NCBI RefSeq assembly: GCF_000423465.1
Contig: NZ_KE384020.1
Span: 363,501 to 427,500 of the forward strand
From: Propionicicella superfundia DSM 22317
Lineage (GTDB): Bacteria > Actinomycetota > Actinomycetes > Propionibacteriales > Propionibacteriaceae
Direction of reading: 5' to 3'
Length of the DNA stretch: 64,000 nt
The notes below the pieces were generated by a model. It ran no database searches. It saw only the letters and a list, made by a program, of their open reading frames with translations, and had not been told where the DNA came from. Position numbers and translations under genes: made by a program. Below are positions 45,464-53,782 of the stretch, piece by piece (the stretch's first letter is position 1; each line of letters begins with the position of its first letter).

Positions 45464-46921
45464 TTACTTGAACACGACCGTGAGCTTCTCGCCGGCGATC
45501 GTGCCGACGGCCTGGGACACCGAAGCCGGCCCCGTGTAGGTGTTGCCGTTCGTGGCGGTGAGGGAGACCTTGATCGAGATGTAGCTCGACATCGTCACCG
45601 TGGTGGGATCGCCGTAGGTCAGTCGCGGGGTCGCGCCGGAGAAGGGCGTCCCGGACGTGCTCACCGTGCGCTTCAGCGTGCCGGCCTTCATGGTGATGCC
45701 GCTCGGCAGCCGGGACGACATCGCGCAGTTCGCCGGCGTGAGGCTCTCCTGGGCGAGGCACTTCTTGAGCCACTCCTGCGACGCGGAGATCATGGCCTTC
45801 TCCCCGGCGTCGCTGAGCGTGGGCGTCGCCGTGGACAGGTCGGTGATGTACGTCGAGGGCTCGCCCACCGTGAAGGTGTCGCCGCCGTCGAACTCGATGA
45901 GCGACGTGCCCGTCGTCAGTTCGTAGACTCCGGGGAACAGGGCCACGCCGTCGTCCGGCACAGAGGTGCCGTTGATCTTCACATCGAGGTCGCCCCACGC
46001 CCGCGGGCGGTCATCGGTCGCGACGACCTCGTCGAGCTTCCACACGCCGCCGACCTTGGACAGGCGGTAGTTGGCCTGGACCGTGGTGCCGCCGACCGCG
46101 TAGTTCGCGGTGAGGTATTCCGACTCGCCGTACTCGCTCGATTCCACGACCTCGATCTCGGTGATCGGATGCTTCGCGATCGCGGCCTTCAGGAAGTCGT
46201 CCGTGAGCAGAGGGGACTCCGCGGGCGCGTTGAGGGCGTACTCCTTGGCCTTGGTGGCGTCTCCCGCGGCGAGAGCGTCCAGGTAGCCCTGGAGCGCCGC
46301 ATGCGCGGTCGCGGCCTTGGTGGGCTCGGTCGACGCGTTGTCGCGCCCGCCCAGCGCGAAGACGAAGACGATGACCAGGGCGATCACGAGGAGGAGCGCG
46401 GCACCTCCGGCGATGAGGCCGATGAGCAGGCCCTTGCCACCCTTCTTCTGCGGCGGCGGGGCGGCGGGCGGGACGCCCGGACCCGCGTAGGCGGCTCCGG
46501 CTGCGGGGCCCTGCCCGGGCGGCGCCCCGAACCCACCGGCACCTGTGGGGAAGGCCTGTGTCGGAGCCGTCTGCGCCGGCCCTGGCGTCTGAGGTGCCGC
46601 GTACGGCCCGGGTGCCTCGGGGTATCCCGGCTGTGCGGTGTAGCCCGGCTGTGCGGTGTAGCCCGGCTGTGCGGTGTAGCCCGGCTGTGCGGTGTAGCCC
46701 GGGGCCGTGTAGGGGCTCTGCGGGGCGGCGGCCGGCGGCTGCGAGACGGGGGAGGCGGGACCGGGCTGGGATCCAGGTGCGGCGCCGGGAGGAACGGGGA
46801 CCCCACCCGCCTGCGGGTAGCCGGGCGGCCCGCCCGGGGTGCCACCGGACTGCGGGGTGCCGCGGTTCGGATCGAACGGCTGCTGCCGGTCGGGCTGGGG
46901 GGTGAAGGGATCCTGACCCAT
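45464..46921 (-). CDS. proline-rich membrane protein with GYTAQP repeats
   Basis: A 485-residue protein of unknown role. Residues 1-160 are a disordered proline/glycine/glutamine-rich cytoplasmic part that includes four tandem GYTAQP units near 75-98. One membrane helix follows (GLLIGLIAGGAALLLVIALVIVFVF in pieces, about 170-195). The outside part begins with a helical domain (HAALQGYLDALAAGDATKAKEYAL, NTF2/DUF4878-like), then a beta domain with LFPGVYELT, a helical segment and a final beta domain. Proteins of this layout are common near cell-envelope genes but have no set function. ATG follows AGCGGAGGAGAA. The repeat tract is prone to length change. Confidence 0.75.
   Translation of the reverse strand: MGQDPFTPQPDRQQPFDPNRGTPQSGGTPGGPPGYPQAGGVPVPPGAAPGSQPGPASPVSQPPAAAPQSPYTAPGYTAQPGYTAQPGYTAQPGYTAQPGYPEAPGPYAAPQTPGPAQTAPTQAFPTGAGGFGAPPGQGPAAGAAYAGPGVPPAAPPPQKKGGKGLLIGLIAGGAALLLVIALVIVFVFALGGRDNASTEPTKAATAHAALQGYLDALAAGDATKAKEYALNAPAESPLLTDDFLKAAIAKHPITEIEVVESSEYGESEYLTANYAVGGTTVQANYRLSKVGGVWKLDEVVATDDRPRAWGDLDVKINGTSVPDDGVALFPGVYELTTGTSLIEFDGGDTFTVGEPSTYITDLSTATPTLSDAGEKAMISASQEWLKKCLAQESLTPANCAMSSRLPSGITMKAGTLKRTVSTSGTPFSGATPRLTYGDPTTVTMSSYISIKVSLTATNGNTYTGPASVSQAVGTIAGEKLTVVFK
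46631..46702. repeat. 18-bp tandem repeat x4, inside coding sequence
   Basis: CTGTGCGGTGTAGCCCGG occurs four times without a mismatch at 46631, 46649, 46667 and 46685. On the minus strand it encodes four GYTAQP-type units. Eighteen bp keeps the frame, so slippage would change protein length by six residues per unit. Confidence 0.95.
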
Positions 46922-47011
46922 GGTTCTCCTCCGCTAGTGGCACGGTCGTTCACGGCACTTTACCGAACACACAGGTCCCTGTGGAGCCCGCAGGCGTTCG
47001 GATCCGGGACG

Positions 47012-47536
47012 TCAGGCGTCGGTCGGCTCGGGCACGGCCCGGTCCGGGTCGTCACCGGAGCCATGAACGCGGCGGCGGAAGGAGACGGCGATGTAGGTGA
47101 TGAGGGCGCCCACGGCGACGGCGCCGACGACGCCCGCGAGGACGGGGCTGCGCTGGTACAGCAGTGCGACGGCGCCGAAGCCGGCGAACCCGACGGTGGC
47201 GTAGAGGAAGGCCCACATGATGCAGCCGATCGTCACGGCGGGCAGATACCGGCGCAGGGACATCCGCATCGCCCCCGCGGCGAGGTTGACGAGCGTCTGG
47301 AAGCCGACTGTGAGAAACGAGAAGGAGACGACCGGGGGACCCCAGCGGTTCAGGGATGCAACGGCACGGGCGTAGCCCGGGGCGTGCATCAGCCTGCCCG
47401 CACGGGAGCGTTCGGTGCCGGCGGCCGCAGCCCGTCCGAGCCAGTAGGTCGCGTTGGCGCGCAGCATGACGATGACGAACAGGGCGGCGACGACGACGGG
47501 GTACGGCACCGGCCACGTCCGCGGATCGGCGATCAC
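47012..47536 (-). CDS. DedA/VTT-family membrane protein, short form
   Basis: A 174-residue membrane protein. RANATYWLGRAA resembles the glycine/arginine-containing loop of DedA proteins, and later RWGPPVVSFSFLTVGFQTLVNLAAGAMRMSLRRYL fits the VTT (SNARE-associated) domain. DedA proteins are proposed lipid scramblases. The family's first re-entrant helix is missing or very short: typical members have about 200 residues. The GTG at 47536 has GGAGG six bases upstream, so the start is well supported. C-terminal tail is charged. Confidence 0.68.
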   Translation of the reverse strand: MIADPRTWPVPYPVVVAALFVIVMLRANATYWLGRAAAAGTERSRAGRLMHAPGYARAVASLNRWGPPVVSFSFLTVGFQTLVNLAAGAMRMSLRRYLPAVTIGCIMWAFLYATVGFAGFGAVALLYQRSPVLAGVVGAVAVGALITYIAVSFRRRVHGSGDDPDRAVPEPTDA

Positions 47537-47628
47537 GGCTCACCTCCGTCCTGGCGTCCCGGCCCTGCCGTGCGGCCTCTCGGCCTCGTCCGGCGGGTCT
47601 GCGCACGCAGTCTAGCCCGGCGGACTGT

Positions 47629-48909
47629 TCACCCGGCGCGCGCGGCCCGGCGCATCAGCACCCACCCGACGCCCACGGTGAGGACGCCGAGGGTCGACCA
47701 CGGAGCCGCGGGATGGACGACGACGCCGGTGCGCCACACGAGCGCCACGCCGAGGGTGGACACGGCGGTGGCCAGGACGGCCAGCCCCGTCGACTGCCGC
47801 GCCCCGAGCGGCGGCACCATGGCGAGGTCGAGGCGTCCCATGAGGGGGACGACGACCGCGACGAGCAGCAGCGAGGTCACGGATACGACGACGTGCAGGG
47901 CGGACGGCGGCAGCCGGTCCGCGACGCCGCTGAGCCACGCGAGTCCGTTGACGACCACGATGCACGGCACATGCCACAGGTAGATCGTCATGAGCAGGGC
48001 GTTGATCGCCACGACGGGACGGCGGGCGCGTGGCGAGAGGGCCCACCGGGGGGCCTTCTTCTCGAACGCGGCCAGGGCACACGCCTGCGCCAGCGCGAGC
48101 GGCACCATTGCGAAGGTCGGTGGCAGGACGTTCGCGATCGGGATGCTCCCGATCCCGACAGACACCGGGGGGTAGCCCAGTCCCTGCACCAGGGCGAGGA
48201 TCACGAGCAGGGAGGCGGCGGCCACCGCCAGGAGGCGCCGTCCGGACCACGTCCGGAACCAGCCGCGGTGGTAGGCGATGCCGAGCTGATGGGCGAACAG
48301 CCAGACGGGAGCCAGGTTGAGGTTGCGCAACTCGGGCTGATGGGCCAGCGCGGCGGCGGCGTCCACGCCCGCCGCCAGCGCCGCGAGGACGATCAGGACC
48401 GCGACGCCGTGCCGGTCCTGGAGGCGGACCATCGCCGGAGCCGCGGCGGTGACTCCCATGTACACGGTGATGAACCACAGGAGGTTCATGCCGGCCTGGC
48501 TGAGAGGTGCGATGGCCTGTACGCCGGCGACGAGCGCGAGAACCGAGGCGATGAGCGCGCAGACGCCGACGAACGCCGTCGTGGGGCCGACGAGACGGCG
48601 CCCACGCGCGGCGAGGAAGGCTCCGTACCCGGTTCCCAGCCGGGCGGCCTTGACCATGTTGACGGAGTGGCCGTACCCGCCGGCGAGGAAGAAGACGGGG
48701 ATCGCCATCAAGGGCCAGCTCACGATCCACAGGTACTCGGGAGGATCCCACATGGACAGGTCGAGACGGCCGTCGACCCGCGTCAGCGTGTACAGGCGGC
48801 TGTGGAACGCGACCACGACGCACACCGACACCGCCCGCGCCCAGTCCACGTACGCGTTGCGGTCCTCGCTGCCGACGCGCGGTGTGGCTGACAGGACGGG
48901 TTGGCTCAT
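47629..48909 (-). CDS. acyltransferase 3 family membrane protein
   Basis: A 426-residue protein with about ten hydrophobic segments, fitting acyltransferase family 3. The start RNAYVDWARAVSVCVVVAFHSRLY holds the conserved histidine at the end of the first helix, and PVFFLAGGYGHS follows. Such enzymes O-acylate cell-envelope sugars or lipids; the acceptor here is unknown. The ATG at 48909 has TAGGCT (48919-48924, minus strand) 9 nt upstream. It neighbours the dedA-like gene but has 90 bp between, so cotranscription is uncertain. Confidence 0.82.
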   Translation of the reverse strand: MSQPVLSATPRVGSEDRNAYVDWARAVSVCVVVAFHSRLYTLTRVDGRLDLSMWDPPEYLWIVSWPLMAIPVFFLAGGYGHSVNMVKAARLGTGYGAFLAARGRRLVGPTTAFVGVCALIASVLALVAGVQAIAPLSQAGMNLLWFITVYMGVTAAAPAMVRLQDRHGVAVLIVLAALAAGVDAAAALAHQPELRNLNLAPVWLFAHQLGIAYHRGWFRTWSGRRLLAVAAASLLVILALVQGLGYPPVSVGIGSIPIANVLPPTFAMVPLALAQACALAAFEKKAPRWALSPRARRPVVAINALLMTIYLWHVPCIVVVNGLAWLSGVADRLPPSALHVVVSVTSLLLVAVVVPLMGRLDLAMVPPLGARQSTGLAVLATAVSTLGVALVWRTGVVVHPAAPWSTLGVLTVGVGWVLMRRAARAG

Positions 48910-49008
48910 CTCGGCCGCAGCCTAGCGTCGCCGCGTCGGCGTCGTGCGCGTCGGTGCGAACCGTGGAAGGGGCGGGCGCCGCAGACCCTCGCCTCGTACC
49001 CTGAGCGA

Positions 49009-49944
49009 ATGCAGGCGGTGCTGACAGGCGTGTTCACGATCGCCGCCGTGATCTTCGCGGGGTGGCTGGCCGCCCATCTCGGCCTGCTGGACGGGTCGGG
49101 ACGCGTCGCGTTGTCGAACGCGGCCTTCTTCCTCGCATCGCCCGCGCTGCTGTTCACGATCATGGCCCGGGCCAGTCTCGGGCACGTGCTGTCGATGACC
49201 TTCGCCGTGTCGGCGCTGTCGGTGGCGGTCGCAGCGGCCGCCTACCTGGTGGCCGTGCAGGTGTGGTGGCCGCGCACGACCGCGGGTGAGCGCGTCGTGG
49301 GCGCGATGGCGTCCTGCTACACGAACGCGGGGAATCTGGGACTGCCGATCGCCGCGTACGTCCTCGGCGACGTGACCTGGATGGCGCCGATCCTGCTGAT
49401 GCAGCTCACGCTGCTGCAGCCGACGTGCCTCACGATCCTCGACCTCCTGGCCGCTCGACGCGACGGCCGGCAGGCGCGGGTCGCCACGAACCTTCTCCTG
49501 CCGCTGCGCAATCCCATCACGGTCGGCGCGCTGACCGGACTCGTCGTCAACGTGTCGGGCGTCGGCGTCCCGGACTGGCTGTGGCAGCCGCTGGACCTGC
49601 TGGGCGGGATGGCGGTGCCTGCCATGCTCGTCGCGTTCGGGATCTCCTTGAGGCTGGACCCGAAGCCGGGCCGGGGCGGCGACGCCGCGCAGGTGTGGGG
49701 CATCACCGCGATCAAGGTCGTGCTCCATCCGGCCGTGGCCTTCGTCCTGTCCCGGTTCGTCTTCGCCCTCGGTCCGGCGGAGGTGCTGGCGGTCACCGTC
49801 GCCGCCGCGCTCCCGTCGGCGCAGAACATCTTCGTCATCTCGGACCGGTACGGGTTCGCCCGGCTCATGGCGCGCGACGCGATCTTCTGGACGACGCTGC
49901 TGTCTGTTCCGGTCATCATCGTGCTGGCAGTCGTCATCCGCTGA
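49009..49944 (+). CDS. AEC-family transporter
   Basis: A 311-residue membrane protein with ten likely helices in two halves, of the auxin efflux carrier family. Visible signatures are SNAAFFLASPALLFTIMA in the first half and SCYTNAGNLGLPIAAYVLG and GGMAVPAMLVAFGISL later. Bacterial members move malate, other organic acids or amino-acid-like compounds; substrate unknown. The ATG at 49009 has TACCCT (48997-49002) 6 nt upstream and no ribosome site. Confidence 0.88.
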   Translation: MQAVLTGVFTIAAVIFAGWLAAHLGLLDGSGRVALSNAAFFLASPALLFTIMARASLGHVLSMTFAVSALSVAVAAAAYLVAVQVWWPRTTAGERVVGAMASCYTNAGNLGLPIAAYVLGDVTWMAPILLMQLTLLQPTCLTILDLLAARRDGRQARVATNLLLPLRNPITVGALTGLVVNVSGVGVPDWLWQPLDLLGGMAVPAMLVAFGISLRLDPKPGRGGDAAQVWGITAIKVVLHPAVAFVLSRFVFALGPAEVLAVTVAAALPSAQNIFVISDRYGFARLMARDAIFWTTLLSVPVIIVLAVVIR

Positions 49945-49979
49945 GCCAGTTGGTTAGGGTGGGCGCGAAGGGGATGCGC

Positions 49980-50909
49980 ATGCACGAGTACGAGACGTTC
50001 GACCTCGAGGCCAGCACGGCGGACGCGTGGACGTCCTTCACCGAGCGGCTGAGCGAGGTTCTCGCGGTGATGGACGACACCGGGGACCTCTCGATCGGCA
50101 TGCTGCTCGCCGACGCGGAGGGCGAGACCCCGTTCGTTCGCTTCGCCTGCGATGCCGCCCGCGTCCTCACCCTCGAGGCGGCGAGCAACGCCCAGTTGAC
50201 CGAGCGGTACCAGCTCGGCGTGACATCGCTGGACCTGATGTCGCGCATGGGATGGCACGATCCGAACGTCGACGGCGAGCACCCCACCCCGTGCTTCTGG
50301 GCACGGTTCGATCAGGAGGACGCCGCCGCGGCCGCCGCGCTCACCGTGCGCACGCTGCGCGACGTGTACGGGGTGCAGCACCCGGCGTTCCTCGCCCCGG
50401 ACCAGCTCGCCGACGTTCTCACACCGCGGCCGCAGCCGATGCAGGGGCGGACGCCGTTCGCGGCCGAGGATGTCATCGCATACCTGGCCGACGATCGCGC
50501 GCACCTCGACGCGATGATCGCCGAAGAGCTGACGCAGTTGTTCGGCCACGAGCCGTTCCGCGACGCCGACGGCGACTACGCGATCCGCTTCGGGTCCACG
50601 ATGGTGTTCGTGCGCAGCACTCCCGATGCGCGCGAGGTGCTCGTCTTCTCGGCGGTCGTCCACGATGTCGAGGGCCGCAGCCGGGCCGTCGAGGTGCTGA
50701 ACGATCTGAACTCCGAGGCGCGCTACGTCCGGTTCCAACTGGTCCGCGACCGGGTGTTCGTGAACATGAGCGTCCTGGCACACCCGTTCGTGCCGGCGCA
50801 CCTGCACCAGGCGATCAGTGCGGTCGCGCAGGTCGCCGACGGCGTGGACGACGATCTGGCGGCCAAGCTGCACGGCCGCACCACCTTCCCCAACGAGAAT
50901 CCGAGGTGA
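49980..50909 (+). CDS. YbjN / type III chaperone-like two-domain protein
   Basis: A 309-residue soluble, acidic protein. The first half (MHEYETFDLEASTADAWTSFTERLSEVLAVM) looks like one TY-chaperone-like domain. The second half, from about 165, fits YbjN: HLDAMIAEELTQLFG, YAIRFGSTMVFVR, VLVFSAVVHDV, RAVEVLNDLNSEARYVRFQL and VFVNMSVLAHPF. Databases name this actinobacterial pair a peptide-binding chaperone, but the role is not proved. Start ATG 49980 (GAAGGGG upstream) is preferred over 49974. The next gene starts at or just past its stop. Confidence 0.72.
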   Translation: MHEYETFDLEASTADAWTSFTERLSEVLAVMDDTGDLSIGMLLADAEGETPFVRFACDAARVLTLEAASNAQLTERYQLGVTSLDLMSRMGWHDPNVDGEHPTPCFWARFDQEDAAAAAALTVRTLRDVYGVQHPAFLAPDQLADVLTPRPQPMQGRTPFAAEDVIAYLADDRAHLDAMIAEELTQLFGHEPFRDADGDYAIRFGSTMVFVRSTPDAREVLVFSAVVHDVEGRSRAVEVLNDLNSEARYVRFQLVRDRVFVNMSVLAHPFVPAHLHQAISAVAQVADGVDDDLAAKLHGRTTFPNENPR

Positions 50910-50911
50910 GC

Positions 50912-51325
50912 ATGTCTTCTGTCGAGGATGAAGGCACATTCGAGCGGCTCGATCCGGCCGAGTGCGAGCATCTCGTACGTGGTGTGTCGGTGGGCCGTGT
51001 CGCCTGGCTGTCACGTCGCGGCCTGCAGGTCCTGCCGGTGCGGTACACGGTCGCCGACGGCAAGATCTACTTCCGGACGTCGTCCGAGTCGATCCTGGCG
51101 GAGCTGACCACGCTCAGCGAGGTCGCGGTGCAGATCGACGACATCGACACCGACACGGCGTCGGGCTGGAGCGTGCTCGTCCAGGGGGAGGCGCGGGTCT
51201 CGTCGACCCCTCCGGGCATGTTCCCCGAACCGTGGGCGCCCGGGCCGCGCAATGTGGTGGTCGAGATCATCCCCCGCTCGTATTCGGGGCGGGCCGTGTC
51301 CGCCGGCGGGCCTGCTACGTCCTGA
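50912..51325 (+). CDS. pyridoxamine 5'-phosphate oxidase-like flavin/F420-binding protein
   Basis: A 137-residue split-barrel protein. The start FERLDPAECEHLVRGVSVGRVAWLS, the VLPVRYTVADGKIYFRT strand pair and the C-terminal VVVEIIPRSYSGR match the pyridoxamine-phosphate-oxidase-like superfamily (Pyridox_ox_2). It is probably a flavin- or F420-dependent reductase or sensor, not vitamin B6 synthesis. ATG at 50912, or a GTG at 50906 overlapping the YbjN gene stop; the two genes are likely coupled. It ends 11 nt inside the convergent fused gene. Confidence 0.8.
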   Translation: MSSVEDEGTFERLDPAECEHLVRGVSVGRVAWLSRRGLQVLPVRYTVADGKIYFRTSSESILAELTTLSEVAVQIDDIDTDTASGWSVLVQGEARVSSTPPGMFPEPWAPGPRNVVVEIIPRSYSGRAVSAGGPATS

Positions 51326-53573
51326 GTCGCCGGACCGCCGAGCGCGGCGAGAAGCGGGCGCGCGGTGTGTCGGTCCAGGCGAGCACCGGCCAGCGCCGCT
51401 CGCGCGCGAACCGGTACAGTTGCGCGTCGGGGTTCACCGCCGCGGGGTTGCCGAACTCGGCCAGCCACGGCCGGTCCGCGTAGGAGTCGCCGTAGGCGTA
51501 CGAATGAGTGAGATCGAACCCCTCGTCCTCGGCGTACCGGCGCACCCAGGTCGCCCGTGCCTCCCCGACGAGCGGCGACGTCGCCAGATGCCCTGTCCAG
51601 GCCCCGGCCTCGTCGCATTCCATCTCGCCCGCCACGACGACGTCGAACAGGTCGGCGATCGGCTCGACGAACACCTTGATCTGACCGGTGATGAGGACGG
51701 TCCGGTGCCCGGCGGAGCGGTGTGCCTCGATCTGTGCGACGGCCTCGCGGATCAGCCTGCTGCGGAGTTGCGGGGCCACGACCGTGTTCATCGCGGCGCG
51801 GATCTCCGACTCGGGCAGTCCCGCGTAGCGACGCATGAAGGTGCGGATGAAGTCGCCCCGGTCGCGGCGTTCGGCCTGCAGGTACGCGCCGGAGTGCAGC
51901 GCCAGGTCGCCGAACCCCCGCAGGGCCCGCCCCGTGCCGTGCAGCGCCATCTCTATCCACATGTAGTGCTCGAGCAGATTGGCGGCGGCGACCGTCTTGT
52001 GCAGGTCGAACACCGCCAGGACGTCGGGACGTCGGGGCAGGGGGGCCGGTCGCGGCGGCGTGGATGCCGTGCGCCGGGGTCGCATCAGCCCCGGCACCAT
52101 CGGGATGTGGATGTCCTGCAGGTACTGGCGCCAGGTGAACGACGTGACGTCGAACCCGTGCAGGGCCTGCCGCTCCGTGGGCAGGGCGTCGTGCAGCGCC
52201 CGGGTTCGCGTGTCGTCGAACACGACCTCGGTGAGGGTGTACGGGGCGTACAGGTCGGTGAACTTCCGCAGCCGGACGAGGTCGCGCTGCGCCTTGTACA
52301 CCGTCGAGATCCAGGATCTCGTGGTCGCGGTGGCGGGCAGGCGCATGACCACTTTCCCGGCCGCCGCGACGGCGAGCTCGCGGCGTCGCAGGCTGCGCTC
52401 GACAGGCGAGCCGCCCGGAAAGGTCCAGCTCGGGACGGCGATGGACAGACCGGCGGCGTCGGTCAGGGGATGGGCACGGAAGTACTCGCGGATGATGCGC
52501 ACGGCGGGGCCGAAGCGTAGCGGGTTGCGCTTCCCGGAGGCGACCTGGAAGTACTGCGGCGCACCGGCCGCCGGAGCGGCCGCCGCGGCGGCGAGGATCG
52601 CGTTGACGACATGGTCGACGGGGATGATGTCGAGGATGGTGTCGGCGATGGACGGGAACTCGGGCAGCAGGCCCCGGCCGTACGCCGCGATCAGCGGGTC
52701 GGCCACCTTGTAGCCGTCGATCCAGCCCGGGAACGGATGCCGGAGGGCGGACTCGATGATGGTGGGGCGGACGACGGAGAGCCGGTGCGCGGCGCCCCAC
52801 TCGCGTTCGGCGATGCGCTCGCCCATGGCCTTGGTGAAGGTGTAGACGTCGGGCCAGCCGAGCGACTGGGCACGGGTCCGGCCGGCGTCGACCAGGACGT
52901 CGTGCACCCACTCGCGGCGGCGTGCCTCGGCGGCCTCGGCGACGGCGAGGGCGCCCGCACGGCGGTGTTCCTGCTCGGCCTTGGCGAGGAGCGGTCTCAG
53001 GACACCGGCCTGCCGAGAGTCGGCCTCCGCGCCGAGCCCGGCCTCGCGGGCGCTGGCGAACTCGGTGTCCACGTCGACCGTGTGGTCGAGGGAGCGCTCC
53101 TCGGCGAGTCCCTTGCGCAATCCCGCCACGTAGCACGTCGACACGTGGACGACATGCGGATCGGCGCCCGATTGCCGCAGGGCGGCATACAGCGACACGG
53201 GTCCGAGGACATTGGACCGGAACGCCTCGTCGATGGGCAGGTCGAACGACACGGTGGACGCCGAGTGGATGACGTGCGTGAGGTCCCCGGGCAGCGGTGG
53301 CACCTCGCCCAGGTCGCCTTCGAGGACGCGGACGCGCCGTTCGACCTCGGCGCGCGCCTCGGCCTCTCCGATCCGCTCGACCCACGTCCGGAAGACCGAC
53401 TTGTGCAGGAGTTCGGCGACTCTCCGCTGGGCGGTCAGTTCCCCGCGAGGGCGGACGAGGACGGTGACCCGCGTGGTGGGGTACGAGCTGAGCAATTTCT
53501 CCAGGACGGCCTGACCGACGAAGCCGGTGGCGCCGGTGAGCAGGACGTGGGCATCCGCGAGTGGTTCTGGCAC
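51315..53573 (-). CDS. fused acyl-CoA-reductase-like NAD(P)-binding and HAD-IB protein
   Basis: A 752-residue two-part protein. Part one (1 to about 460) is an extended SDR of the fatty acyl-CoA reductase kind: GATGFVG at 14-20, STCYVAG, the catalytic YTFTK near 243, and VRPTIIESAL. Part two (about 515-752) is a HAD-IB phosphatase-like domain: motif II LITGQ and motif IV YGDSYAD near 692. Motif I reads FDLHKT where DxDxT is expected, so histidine replaces the second aspartate, the general acid. Such fusions occur in actinobacteria and may act in lipid synthesis. The start is GTG 53573 with TAGATT 7 nt upstream. It overlaps the end of the previous gene by 11 nt. Confidence 0.82.
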   Translation of the reverse strand: MPEPLADAHVLLTGATGFVGQAVLEKLLSSYPTTRVTVLVRPRGELTAQRRVAELLHKSVFRTWVERIGEAEARAEVERRVRVLEGDLGEVPPLPGDLTHVIHSASTVSFDLPIDEAFRSNVLGPVSLYAALRQSGADPHVVHVSTCYVAGLRKGLAEERSLDHTVDVDTEFASAREAGLGAEADSRQAGVLRPLLAKAEQEHRRAGALAVAEAAEARRREWVHDVLVDAGRTRAQSLGWPDVYTFTKAMGERIAEREWGAAHRLSVVRPTIIESALRHPFPGWIDGYKVADPLIAAYGRGLLPEFPSIADTILDIIPVDHVVNAILAAAAAAPAAGAPQYFQVASGKRNPLRFGPAVRIIREYFRAHPLTDAAGLSIAVPSWTFPGGSPVERSLRRRELAVAAAGKVVMRLPATATTRSWISTVYKAQRDLVRLRKFTDLYAPYTLTEVVFDDTRTRALHDALPTERQALHGFDVTSFTWRQYLQDIHIPMVPGLMRPRRTASTPPRPAPLPRRPDVLAVFDLHKTVAAANLLEHYMWIEMALHGTGRALRGFGDLALHSGAYLQAERRDRGDFIRTFMRRYAGLPESEIRAAMNTVVAPQLRSRLIREAVAQIEAHRSAGHRTVLITGQIKVFVEPIADLFDVVVAGEMECDEAGAWTGHLATSPLVGEARATWVRRYAEDEGFDLTHSYAYGDSYADRPWLAEFGNPAAVNPDAQLYRFARERRWPVLAWTDTPRARFSPRSAVRRLRT

Positions 53574-53782
53574 TCGGGAAAATCTACGTCCAATCGCCGG
53601 GCTTGTCGCCCCCGCTCACCGCGGACGGTGGCGCCCGGGCGGGTCGGCGCTCCCATAACTCCGGGAAGATCGGCGAAACGGCCGTGGCGGCCACCGGTGA
53701 GGCGACCTGGGACAGTGTCCGCCGGGCCGTCCACTGCAATCGGGTCGCCGCCCGGCGCCGCGCCACGTATTCTGGCCGGGTC

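Noticed and set aside
46631..46702. Repeat array as a CRISPR
   Set aside because: The units are 18 bp, contiguous with no spacers, and in frame within a coding sequence.
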